From: RUG11237 sp964450185
Lineage (GTDB): Bacteria; Bacillota; Clostridia; Lachnospirales; Lachnospiraceae
Reading direction: 5' to 3'
DNA length: 27,356 nucleotides
NCBI GenBank assembly: GCA_964450185.1
Contig: CAYVCL010000041.1
Coordinates: forward strand, 1 to 27,356
In this document: piece after piece, positions 6,099-13,746 of the stretch
How positions within the stretch are numbered: the stretch's first letter is position 1
Layout: each line of letters begins with the position of its first letter
Made by a program: the position numbers and the translations under genes
Notes under the pieces: model-generated
What the model saw: the letters and a program-made list of their open reading frames with translations, nothing else
Database searches by the model: none
Told to the model about the DNA's origin: nothing

Positions 6099-8489
6099 CT
6101 ATATGATTGCTTCTTCCTTTTCATTTACGATTGTTTCTGCATACCGCTTAATATTGGAAGCGTTTACATATTTCTTGGTAGCTCCATTTTCCACTACCAC
6201 TAAGGTTGGTGCCTGCATAACGCCATATTTTTCTGCCAGTTCTGCATTTTCCTCTGCATCAATTAACTGGTAATTTTCTTCTTTCAAATATTCCTTTGCT
6301 GCTTTACAGTTTGGACATGTCTTTGTGGTAAACAAATATTTTACATCCTTTGCCGGACGAATTACCACTTTGTCTTTGGATATGGTAACAATATTCTTCT
6401 TCACCTTATTTAACTTGGAATGTTCCGGTTCGTAAAGCTTTCTATTTTTATATTCCTGCGTTTTTCCTTCGTTCCAATTCTGTACCGGACGATAATAACC
6501 GGTAATTCTGCTGTAGACTTCTGCTTTTTCTCCGCAGGTTGGACAGGTAAAATGTTCTCCTGCAATGTAGCCATGTTCCTTACAAATGGAGTAGGTCGGG
6601 GACATAGTGTAATATGGAAGTCTGTAATTTTCAGCAATTTTTCTAACCAGTGCTGCTGCTGCTTTCCAATCCGGTAATTTTTCGCCTAAAAATGCATGGA
6701 ATACCGTTCCGGAAGTATACAAAGTCTGCAATTCATCCTGAATATCCAGTGCATCGAAGATATCGGCTGTGTAATCTACAGGTAAATGAGAGCTGTTGGT
6801 GTAATATGGAGTATCTCCTGCATTTCCCGCTGTGATAATATCCGGAAATTCTTCCTTATCATGTTTTGCAAGACGATAAGTTGTTGATTCTGCCGGTGTT
6901 GCCTCTAAATTATACAAATCACCGTATTTTTCCTGATAATCAGATAAACGCTCTCTCATATGGTTCAACACATTCTTGGTAAATTCCTGTGTTTCCCAGT
7001 TTGTCATATCTTCACCAAGCCATTTTGCATTTAATCCCACTTCATTCATTCCGATTAAACCAATGGTTGAGAAATGATTTTCAAAGGTTCCTAAGTATCT
7101 CTTAGTATATGGATACAAACCTTCCTCTAATAATTTTGTGATTACTTCACGCTTCATCTTTAAGGAGCGTGCCGCAATATCCATCAATTTATCCAAACGT
7201 TTGTAAAAATCTTCTTCGTTTTCTGCCAGATATGCGATTCTCGGCATGTTGATGGTTACTACTCCCACAGAACCTGTACTTTCTCCTGAACCGAAGAAAC
7301 CGCCTGTCTTTTTGCGAAGTTCTCTCAAATCAAGACGCAAACGGCAACACATACTGCGCACATCACTTGGTTCCATGTCGCTGTTAATATAATTTGAAAA
7401 ATATGGGGTACCATATTTTGCTGTCATTTCAAATAAAAGTCTGTTGTTTTCTGTGTCAGACCAGTCAAAATCTTTGGTAATGGAATAGGTAGGAATCGGA
7501 TACTGGAATCCTCTGCCGTTGGCATCTCCCTCAATCATAGTTTCGATAAATGCCTTATTTACCATATCCATTTCTTTTTTACAGTCTTTATAGCAGAAAT
7601 CCATTTCTTTACCGCCTACGATTGCCGGTAATTCTGCCAAATCTGCCGGTACTGTCCAGTCTAATGTGATATTAGAAAATGGTGCCTGCGTTCCCCAACG
7701 GCTTGGGGTATTTACGCCATATACAAAGGCTTCAATACATTTTTTCACTTCTTCATAAGATAAGTTGTCTGCTTTTACAAACGGTGCAAGATAAGTATCA
7801 AAAGAAGAAAATGCCTGAGCTCCTGCCCATTCGTTCTGCATAATTCCAAGGAAGTTTACCATCTGGTTACACAGTACGGATAAATGTGCTGCCGGTGCGG
7901 AGGTAATCTTTCCGGTAATACCGCCTAAACCTTCCTGAATCAACTGTTTTAAAGACCATCCTGCACAATATCCTGTGAGCATGGACAAATCGTGAATATG
8001 TATATCTGCATTTCTATGAGCATTGGCGATTTCTTCATCATAAATTTCAGATAACCAATAGTTTGCTGTTACAGCTCCTGAATTGCTTAAAATCAGACCT
8101 CCCACAGAATAAGTTACGGTAGAATTTTCCTTGACTCTCCAGTCTTCTACCTTCACATAGCTGTTTACAATCTCTTTGTAGTCCAAAATGGTAGAACGCA
8201 TATTTCTCATTTTTTCCCTTTGTTTACGGTACAAAATATATGCTTTGGCAACGTCGGTATAACCTGCCTGCTCTAACACTTTCTCTACACTGTCCTGTAC
8301 ATCTTCTACATGCACAAGATTCTCTTTTACCTTCTCATTGAAATCCGCTGTTACACGCAACGCCAGCAACTCAATTATATCATTATTATATGATTTTTTC
8401 GTTGCTTCAAATGCTTTTGTGATGGCGGAACTGATTTTATTTAAGTTAAATTCTGCTGTTTCCCCATCTCGTTTAATTACCTGAAACAA
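6099..8489 (-). CDS. nrdD: Anaerobic (class III) ribonucleoside-triphosphate reductase with fused redoxin domain
   Basis: Reduces ribonucleotides to deoxyribonucleotides without oxygen, using a glycyl radical made by NrdG. From the TTG at 8489 the protein has 796 residues: an ATP-cone (about 3-92), the reductase barrel with the GYCAGW and SMCCRL cysteine motifs, a zinc-site region (Cys636, Cys649, Cys652), and Gly664 in RITGYYRP as the radical site. A redoxin-like domain with CPNC (Cys725, Cys728) then follows, ending in MQAPTLVVVENGATKKY. NrdD usually ends soon after the glycine, so this is a fusion. The open frame extends to an ATG at 8585, but that lies upstream of the promoter; TTG 8489 follows AAGGGTGA and gives the usual short FQVIKRDGE beginning. 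No nrdG is next to it. NrdR boxes lie upstream. Confidence 0.95.
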   Translation of the reverse strand: MFQVIKRDGETAEFNLNKISSAITKAFEATKKSYNNDIIELLALRVTADFNEKVKENLVHVEDVQDSVEKVLEQAGYTDVAKAYILYRKQREKMRNMRSTILDYKEIVNSYVKVEDWRVKENSTVTYSVGGLILSNSGAVTANYWLSEIYDEEIANAHRNADIHIHDLSMLTGYCAGWSLKQLIQEGLGGITGKITSAPAAHLSVLCNQMVNFLGIMQNEWAGAQAFSSFDTYLAPFVKADNLSYEEVKKCIEAFVYGVNTPSRWGTQAPFSNITLDWTVPADLAELPAIVGGKEMDFCYKDCKKEMDMVNKAFIETMIEGDANGRGFQYPIPTYSITKDFDWSDTENNRLLFEMTAKYGTPYFSNYINSDMEPSDVRSMCCRLRLDLRELRKKTGGFFGSGESTGSVGVVTINMPRIAYLAENEEDFYKRLDKLMDIAARSLKMKREVITKLLEEGLYPYTKRYLGTFENHFSTIGLIGMNEVGLNAKWLGEDMTNWETQEFTKNVLNHMRERLSDYQEKYGDLYNLEATPAESTTYRLAKHDKEEFPDIITAGNAGDTPYYTNSSHLPVDYTADIFDALDIQDELQTLYTSGTVFHAFLGEKLPDWKAAAALVRKIAENYRLPYYTMSPTYSICKEHGYIAGEHFTCPTCGEKAEVYSRITGYYRPVQNWNEGKTQEYKNRKLYEPEHSKLNKVKKNIVTISKDKVVIRPAKDVKYLFTTKTCPNCKAAKEYLKEENYQLIDAEENAELAEKYGVMQAPTLVVVENGATKKYVNASNIKRYAETIVNEKEEAII

Positions 8490-8553
8490 AACTCTCACCC
8501 TTTCACATGCCTGCAGCATTTTTGTTGTTACAGGACTTTTATCCATTAGACAG

Positions 8554-8582
8554 ATTGTATCAAATATTTTTTTCTCAGTCAA
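8554..8582 (-). promoter_or_regulatory. Sigma-A promoter of nrdD
   Basis: Minus strand TTGACT (8582-8577), 17-bp spacer, TACAAT (8559-8554). Transcription would start near 8547, downstream of the longest-ORF start at 8585. The leader to TTG 8489 is about 58 nt. Confidence 0.75.
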
Positions 8583-8588
8583 CACAAA

Positions 8589-8636
8589 ACACTATATCTC
8601 CACATCCGCTTTGCCGCAAATCACAAGATATAGTGT
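8589..8636 (-). promoter_or_regulatory. Pair of NrdR boxes upstream of nrdD
   Basis: ACACTATATCTCCACA (plus strand 8589-8604) and ACACTATATCTTGTGA (minus strand 8636-8621) match the NrdR consensus ACACWATATMTTGTGT at most positions. Their centres are 32 bp apart, about three helical turns, as in known NrdR operators. They sit just upstream of the -35 hexamer. NrdR represses ribonucleotide reductase genes when dATP/ATP is high. The outer halves also form an inverted repeat. Confidence 0.85.
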
Positions 8637-8765
8637 TTCTGTCTTTAGTACCTTAATCCTATTTACTTTCTATTTTCTATTCATTTCTTCTAAATTTTTG
8701 ATTTCTTTTTTGATATTTCCTACTATTGACTTTTGCTGTCTACATCATTATTATACAATCTTTTG

Positions 8766-9818
8766 TTATCTTGTTTTTAAAAATTCGTATTCCCGTTTAG
8801 CTGCTTCATCATTTGGATACTTTGCAAGATATTCGGAAAATTTCGTTTTTGCTGTAGAGAAATCTGAAACATACTCATAAGCAGAAGCCTCATTAAACAG
8901 CAATTCCTGCATCACTTCCCCGTCACCGGTAGCAATTCCTTTCTGGAAACAATTCAAAGCAGTTTCATATTCGCCTTGGTTCAGTTTGCACAAACCTAAC
9001 TGATTATACACTTCCCCATTACTTTCATCGGTCTGAAGATATTTTTCATACAAAGATGCAGCATAATTCATATCCCCGAGAGCTTCATAAGATTTTCCCA
9101 AATATAACGTCGCTCCATTATCCCCAGCTTCTGACAGGCTTTCCAAAATACTCACCGCACCACTGTAATCTTCCATATAATATAAAATTCTTCCCTTTTC
9201 ATAAGTCTGCTTATCCTTTAGCAAAGAGGAAGACTGTTCTAAATACGTTTTCCCACACTCTTTTTCTCCTGCCTGAGCTAACGCCTTATATATATTGATA
9301 TAACGGTCACAATCCTTGGCATTTAAAGATACCGATTTGTCAAAATCCTGTATGGCAGCTTCCAAATTTCCTGCCTCCAACTGAACTACGCCTCTTAAAT
9401 AATACAAATCATCATTTTTCTTAGAAATCTGTAATACATTGGTGTAGGTTGCAATGGCATTTTCATAATCTCCCATTTTATAATATGCAGACGCCAAATA
9501 ACAGGAAATGTCTTCTTCTATGTCATTCACAAAAAACGAGCCTTGCTGCAATGCCTGTATAAAGGAATCCCTTGCTGCCTCATACTCTCCTAAATTCATA
9601 TAAGCCATTCCCAAGCCACGATACGCCAGCTGTAAATTTTTCTTTTCTTCTATGGAATGATTAAAATATTCTACCGCCGTATCATAGGCCGCTTCTTGAA
9701 TTGCTGCCATTCCTAATGAAACATCGTCACTTTTTTTATTTTCACCTTTAGCACAGCCCCCCAAAGCTAATACTCCTAGTATGGTTAGCATACTTATGGT
9801 AATTTTTCTTCTATTCAA
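8766..9818 (-). CDS. TPR-repeat lipoprotein
   Basis: A 350-residue exported lipoprotein. A basic, hydrophobic signal peptide ends in the lipobox LALGGC, so Cys22 is probably lipidated and the protein sits on the outer face of the membrane. The rest is nearly all tetratricopeptide repeats (at least seven units with patterns such as AYRGLGMAYMNLGEYEAARDS and YYLRGVVQLEAGNLEAAIQD), usually scaffolds for protein-protein contact. The start is a TTG at 9818, preceded by AAAGGA. It has its own promoter and no operon partner; no clear terminator was seen in the 180 bp after it. The binding partner is unknown. Confidence 0.88.
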   Translation of the reverse strand: MNRRKITISMLTILGVLALGGCAKGENKKSDDVSLGMAAIQEAAYDTAVEYFNHSIEEKKNLQLAYRGLGMAYMNLGEYEAARDSFIQALQQGSFFVNDIEEDISCYLASAYYKMGDYENAIATYTNVLQISKKNDDLYYLRGVVQLEAGNLEAAIQDFDKSVSLNAKDCDRYINIYKALAQAGEKECGKTYLEQSSSLLKDKQTYEKGRILYYMEDYSGAVSILESLSEAGDNGATLYLGKSYEALGDMNYAASLYEKYLQTDESNGEVYNQLGLCKLNQGEYETALNCFQKGIATGDGEVMQELLFNEASAYEYVSDFSTAKTKFSEYLAKYPNDEAAKREYEFLKTR

Positions 9819-9858
9819 AATTTCAGTTCCTTTCTTTTTGCATTTTGGTCTAGGGATT

Positions 9859-9887
9859 ATTATAGCATGGATTCAAGTTTCTCACAA
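9859..9887 (-). promoter_or_regulatory. Sigma-A promoter of the TPR lipoprotein gene
   Basis: Minus strand TTGTGA (9887-9882), 17-bp spacer, TATAAT (9864-9859), with an extended TGC before the -10. It lies between hairpin element copy 1 and the gene. Confidence 0.75.
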
Positions 9888-9926
9888 CATGATGGGGGAA
9901 TGGAATTTATTTTGCTTGACGGGACG

Positions 9927-10111
9927 CTCATAAGGGGGGACAACGACTTTGGGGCAAGGCAACAGGCAACGCGAAGGCAAACTAACTGTCAACTGCGACT
10001 AAGGACGCTCCGGAGAGCCGTCGCGCCCAGTCTTCGTAGACAGTGGATTTCGCCTTCGCTAAAAACGCCTTTTGATTGCCTTGCCCCAAAGTCGTTGTCC
10101 CCCCTTATGAG
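9927..10111 (+). repeat. Large hairpin element, copy 1
   Basis: A 185-bp element closed by perfect 36-bp inverted arms (9927-9962 and 10076-10111). Inside the arms are further nested stems: GCGAAGGC/GCCTTCGC (9971-9978 with 10052-10059), ACTGTC/GACAGT (9985-9990 with 10039-10044) and GCGAC/GTCGC (9995-9999 with 10020-10024). Motifs shared with copy 2 are AACTAA (9980-9985), TGGATTTC (10044-10051) and TTCGCTAAAA (10055-10064). Weaker complementarity continues outward to about 9914 and 10131. It has a higher GC content than its surroundings and holds no believable gene. It could be a structured RNA or a non-autonomous hairpin transposable element. Confidence 0.85.
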
Positions 10112-10160
10112 CTGTTCTCGGCAAGCTTCAAGAATCTCATCAGATGATTGTTCACATTAA

Positions 10161-10364
10161 TCAATTCTTTTTCTCCCTATCATCCTCATTCTCTTTGGAC
10201 TTTTTTGAATATAATAAACCAAGACTAAGAAATGTCAAACCAAGCCCCAACTGCACAACAGCCATAGAATTCTGATTCCCACTTGCAAAATTTATAAATG
10301 CTGCTAAATAGAATGATATCGCAGATATATAGTAGAGTATAGAAATAGTTTTATTTCTTTTCAC
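10161..10364 (-). CDS. Small two-helix membrane protein
   Basis: A 67-residue protein of unknown function. Two hydrophobic segments (about residues 8-27 and 36-53) are joined by a short polar turn, followed by a highly charged tail (SKKSKENEDDREKKN). GTG 10364 was chosen because GGAGGTG lies 7 nt upstream; the in-frame TTG at 10370 is too close to it. An extended -10 promoter (TGGTATAAT, minus strand, about 10461-10453) fits a leader of about 80 nt. The gene is flanked on both sides by oppositely oriented copies of the hairpin element, so it may be cargo between them. Cellular role unknown. Confidence 0.65.
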   Translation of the reverse strand: MKRNKTISILYYISAISFYLAAFINFASGNQNSMAVVQLGLGLTFLSLGLLYSKKSKENEDDREKKN

Positions 10365-10580
10365 AATCAAACACCTCCATTTTACTTACAAATCAATTAT
10401 TGCAACTATCTATATTACAGATTCAAACTTCCGTTCTTATAAGAGCACACTAATTATACCACAACATATACCATTCCTCTATATGCTTTTTTACCTACGC
10501 GGTATAATAAATCCTATAATCCTCCCTAAAATCCAATCCCTTGTGGCAAATCAATTCAAATTTGCGGCTTTCCATGCACA

Positions 10581-10769
10581 GCCCATGATAGGGACAGAAG
10601 CTTGCCTTCGCAGGCAGTCAAGAAACGCTTTTAGCGAAAGTGAAATCCAGTTTTTAGCAAGCACTTGGTGAGGAGCCCCTCCAGCGACGAACCTAGTGCG
10701 GCTTAAAACTTAGTTCACTGTAGCGTTGTTTTCTGCCTGCGAAGGCAAGCTTCTGTCCCTATCATGGGC
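10581..10769 (-). repeat. Large hairpin element, copy 2 (opposite orientation)
   Basis: A 189-bp element closed by perfect 37-bp inverted arms (10581-10617 and 10733-10769). Read on the minus strand it has the same order of motifs as copy 1: AACTAA (10715-10710), TGGATTTC (10649-10642) and TTCGCTAAAA (10638-10629). The stems between them pair in both copies with different bases: GTTTT/AAAAC (10654-10650 with 10709-10705) and GCACT/AGTGC (10699-10695 with 10665-10661). The arm sequence differs from copy 1 at many positions yet is perfectly paired. The rest of the 10371-10899 gap holds only a promoter for each flanking gene. Confidence 0.85.
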
Positions 10770-10917
10770 GTACCGGCAAACCACCATTTAAATTATTCCG
10801 CCACAATTCTGATTTTCTTCTAGGAATCCCCCCCATTTTATGCTATACTAATATCTATAATTCAAACCAAATTTTGATATTTTTATATAATATAATGACA
10901 TGAATGGAGGTCTTCTT

Positions 10918-11850
10918 ATGGAGAAGAAAAAAATTGTAGTTGCTTTGGGGAGAAAAGCTTTGGGCAAGAATCTTCCGGAGCAGAAAAAGGCAGTGGAAAA
11001 TACTGCAAACGCTATTGCTGATTTAATAGAGGAAGGACACCAGTTAATTATTACTCACAGTAATGGACCACAGGTTGGTATGATTGATGCGGCTATCCGT
11101 GATTTAAGCAAATCTAATCCGGAATATACAGTTGCACCACTGGCTATCTGTGATGCTATGAGTCAGGGTTATATCGGTTACGATTTACAGAATGCAATCC
11201 GTGCTGAATTGGTAAAACGCGGTATCATTCGTCCGGTTTGTACTATTATCACTCAGGTTCAGGTTGACCCTTATGATGATGCTTTCTTTGAGCCAACTAA
11301 GGCGATTGGCAGACCTATGTCAAAGGAAGAAGCGGATTTAGAAACAGACAAAGGAAACTTTGTGGTAGAAGTAGAAAACGGATATAAAAAGGTGGTTGCT
11401 ACACCAAAGCCATTAGATATTGTAGAAATTGATTCCATCAACACCCTTGCCAATGCAGGACATGTGGTAATCGCCTGTGGCGGCGGCGGTATTCCTGTTA
11501 TGGAACAGAATCATCAGTTAAAGGGTGCAAGTGCCGTTATCGAAAAAGATATTGCGGCTGCCAAGCTTGCTCAGATGGTAGATGCTGATATCTTCATGAT
11601 TCTTACTAACGTTGACAAAGTATGCTTAAATTATGAAAAAGCAGAAGAAGAACCATTGGATGAACTTACTTGTTCTGATGCCGTAAAATACAGCGCAGAA
11701 GCCCAGTTCTCTGAAGGAACTATGCTTCCAAAGATTCAGGCATGCGTAGATTTCGTTTCTTCCAAAGACGGAAAGAAGGCAATCATCACTTCTCTTTCCA
11801 AAGCAAAAGATGCTTTAGCAGGAAGAACCGGTACTGTAATTACAAAATAG
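10918..11850 (+). CDS. arcC: Carbamate kinase
   Basis: Transfers phosphate between carbamoyl phosphate and ADP, usually making ATP at the end of arginine or purine-derived catabolism. At 310 residues it has the normal length. Recognised motifs are HSNGPQVG, GYDLQNA, ACGGGGIPV and the EKDIAAAKLA segment with the catalytic-region lysine. The N-terminal motif is unusual: VALGRKALG replaces the common VALGGNALG, putting Arg-Lys where Gly-Asn lines the phosphate loop. ATG 10918 follows GGAGG with 7-nt spacing. It is the only clear plus-strand gene and has no arcA or arcB beside it. A TGCTATACT extended -10 lies at 10841-10849. A shared terminator follows. Confidence 0.93.
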   Translation: MEKKKIVVALGRKALGKNLPEQKKAVENTANAIADLIEEGHQLIITHSNGPQVGMIDAAIRDLSKSNPEYTVAPLAICDAMSQGYIGYDLQNAIRAELVKRGIIRPVCTIITQVQVDPYDDAFFEPTKAIGRPMSKEEADLETDKGNFVVEVENGYKKVVATPKPLDIVEIDSINTLANAGHVVIACGGGGIPVMEQNHQLKGASAVIEKDIAAAKLAQMVDADIFMILTNVDKVCLNYEKAEEEPLDELTCSDAVKYSAEAQFSEGTMLPKIQACVDFVSSKDGKKAIITSLSKAKDALAGRTGTVITK

Positions 11851-11858
11851 CTACATAC

Positions 11859-11904
11859 AAAAACTCCGTCCTATGAAGGCTCAGCCAAATGGGACGGAGT
11901 TTTT
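11859..11904. terminator. Bidirectional terminator between arcC and the flavin reductase gene
   Basis: Stem AAAAACTCCGTCC and GGGACGGAGTTTTT around a 20-nt middle that itself contains GGCTCAGCC. T-runs occur at the end of the stem on both strands and the two genes converge here. Confidence 0.9.
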
Positions 11905-11914
11905 CTCACTTTAA

Positions 11915-12520
11915 TTATATCTTTTCAAAATCCGATGCTCCATGCTTACAAATCGGACATACGAAATCTTCCGGCAGTTCCTCTCCTTCATGAACATATC
12001 CACAGATCACACAACGATAACCGCCTTTGCTTTCTGTCTTTTCTTCCGGTTTCGGTTTTATATGCTCCTGATAATATGCATAAGTTACAGAGTTTGTTTC
12101 TGCTAACACTTCTGCGCCCGTCACATCCGCAATAAACATGGTATGGGTTCCCAAATCCACGGTATTTACTACTTCTCCAGAAATATATCCGTTGGTTCCT
12201 TTGGTAATATAGTAAATCCCATTTTCTGAACGTGTGGCAAATTCAAAGTCTTCAAATTTATTTACATTCTTTCCACTTTGAAAGCCAAAGTGCTGGAACA
12301 AAGAAAACTCTGCTTTTTCTGATAAGATAGATATATTAAACTTTCCACTTTCCACAATCATATCGTGAGTTTTGTTGCCCTTATTTACAGTAACAGATAT
12401 TCTGTTTGGTGTGGTTGTTACCTGCATGGCAGTATTGATAATACATCCGTTATCAACATCCGTACACGCTGTTAAAACATACAAACCATATCCTATTTTA
12501 TACATTGCATTCTGATTCAT
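11915..12520 (-). CDS. Flavin reductase domain fused to rubredoxin
   Basis: A two-domain electron carrier of 201 residues. Residues 1-150 look like an FMN-binding flavin reductase (split-barrel) domain, with NTAMQVTTTP and the GTHTMFIADVTGAEVL strand. Residues 167-201 are a rubredoxin-type iron site with Cys170, Cys173, Cys188 and Cys191 (CVICGY and CPICKHG). This fusion is known in anaerobes as the High-molecular-weight rubredoxin type, which reduces flavodiiron proteins. The gene lies 35 bp behind the flavodiiron gene, which supports that role here. The start ATG follows AGGTGAAGGG. NADH or NADPH as the electron source is inferred. Confidence 0.88.
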   Translation of the reverse strand: MNQNAMYKIGYGLYVLTACTDVDNGCIINTAMQVTTTPNRISVTVNKGNKTHDMIVESGKFNISILSEKAEFSLFQHFGFQSGKNVNKFEDFEFATRSENGIYYITKGTNGYISGEVVNTVDLGTHTMFIADVTGAEVLAETNSVTYAYYQEHIKPKPEEKTESKGGYRCVICGYVHEGEELPEDFVCPICKHGASDFEKI

Positions 12521-12555
12521 ATACCCTTCACCTATTATCCTTTCTATTTCAAATC

Positions 12556-13746
12556 TTAAAATCCCTGTTCTGCCAAAGCCGCTGCCAAGGCTTCCATTGC
12601 TTCCTGACTGTCTTCCTTTAACACCGACTGAATCGTAACTACCGGCTCTAATACCTGAATTTCTTTCATTTCACCCAAAAGCTGGCTCATATACTTTGCC
12701 GCCATCGGTGCCCAGGAACCGTTTTCTATAATCCCCACCCTACGTTTCTGATACGCTTTTGCTTTTAAATGTCTTAAAAAATCCTCCATTACCGGGAACA
12801 TGCCGCCATCATAGGTTGGTGAAGCCACCACCATCCGGTCATAACGAAAAGCATCTTCTATCACTTCCGACATGTCCGCCCTGGAAAGATCTGCTAATAT
12901 TACTTTTTGTGTTTCTCCAAGTATTTTTGCAAGCTGTAGCACTGCCGCCTTGGTATTCCCATGAATGGACGCATAGGCAATTAAAATTCCTTTATCTTCC
13001 GGTTCATAACTACTCCATGTATTATATTTTTCTATATAATATTCCAGATTTTCTTTTAACACAGGTCCATGTAACGGGCAAATCATCTGAATGTCCAAAT
13101 TAGCGGCTTTCTTTAACAATGCCTGTACCGGTGCTCCATATTTTCCTACAATATTAAAATAATATCTTCTCGCTTCGCATGCCCAGTCCTCTTTCTTTGC
13201 TTCTGCCGGATTTTCTTTGATTCTTAATGCTCCAAATTTCCCAAATCCATCGGCCGAAAATAGAATTTTTTCCGTTTTTTCGTACTCTACCATAACTTCA
13301 GGCCAGTGAACCATCGGTGCCATATAAAAGGACAGCTCATGTTTTCCCAGAGAAAGAGTATCGCCCTCTTTCACCACAACCTTTCTTGCTTCCACGTCCA
13401 TCGAAAAAAAGTTACCAAACATCTGGAACGTTTTTGCATTTCCCACCAACTTCATGGCAGGATATTTTTCTGCCAAAGCTTCCATGCTTGATGCATGATC
13501 CGGTTCCAAATGGGAAATTATCAAATAATCCGGTGTTCTCTCTCCCAATACCACTTCTAATTTTTCCAGCCATTCCTCTGTTTTTCGTTTGTCCACCGTA
13601 TCCATAACTGCAATCTTTTCATCCATAATCACATAGGAATTGTAAGAAACACCCTCTGGAACCGCATATTGACTTTCAAACAGGTCTATCGTTTCATCGT
13701 CTGCTCCAATATAGAAAATTTCCTCTGTAACTTTTATCTTATCCAC
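12556..13746 (-). CDS. Flavodiiron protein (FprA-type oxygen/NO reductase)
   Basis: Reduces O2 to water and/or NO to N2O, protecting anaerobes. The N-terminal metallo-beta-lactamase-like domain has the full set of di-iron ligands: His79, Glu81, Asp83, His147, Asp166 and His226 (SHLEPDHASS, MVHWPE, FSADGFG, PLHGPV). The C-terminal flavodoxin domain (from about residue 254) shows the FMN phosphate loop ASIHGNT. The 396-residue length is normal. The start is a GTG at 13746 overlapping the end of the upstream gene by 8 bp, with AAGGAG upstream, so it is translationally coupled. Electrons probably come from the downstream rubredoxin fusion protein. Confidence 0.95.
   Translation of the reverse strand: MDKIKVTEEIFYIGADDETIDLFESQYAVPEGVSYNSYVIMDEKIAVMDTVDKRKTEEWLEKLEVVLGERTPDYLIISHLEPDHASSMEALAEKYPAMKLVGNAKTFQMFGNFFSMDVEARKVVVKEGDTLSLGKHELSFYMAPMVHWPEVMVEYEKTEKILFSADGFGKFGALRIKENPAEAKKEDWACEARRYYFNIVGKYGAPVQALLKKAANLDIQMICPLHGPVLKENLEYYIEKYNTWSSYEPEDKGILIAYASIHGNTKAAVLQLAKILGETQKVILADLSRADMSEVIEDAFRYDRMVVASPTYDGGMFPVMEDFLRHLKAKAYQKRRVGIIENGSWAPMAAKYMSQLLGEMKEIQVLEPVVTIQSVLKEDSQEAMEALAAALAEQGF

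Noticed and set aside
8726..8754. Plus-strand TTGACT-17-TATTAT, a possible antisense promoter into the TPR lipoprotein gene
   Set aside because: It lies in very AT-rich sequence where such matches are expected by chance, and no structured or coding product follows.
9867..10160. 97-codon open frame across hairpin copy 1
   Set aside because: It runs through the perfect arms and stems, has no ribosome binding site and has a protein composition unlike a real gene.
9927..10769. CRISPR array or retron for the hairpin elements
   Set aside because: No regularly spaced repeats, no cas genes and no reverse transcriptase gene in the window.
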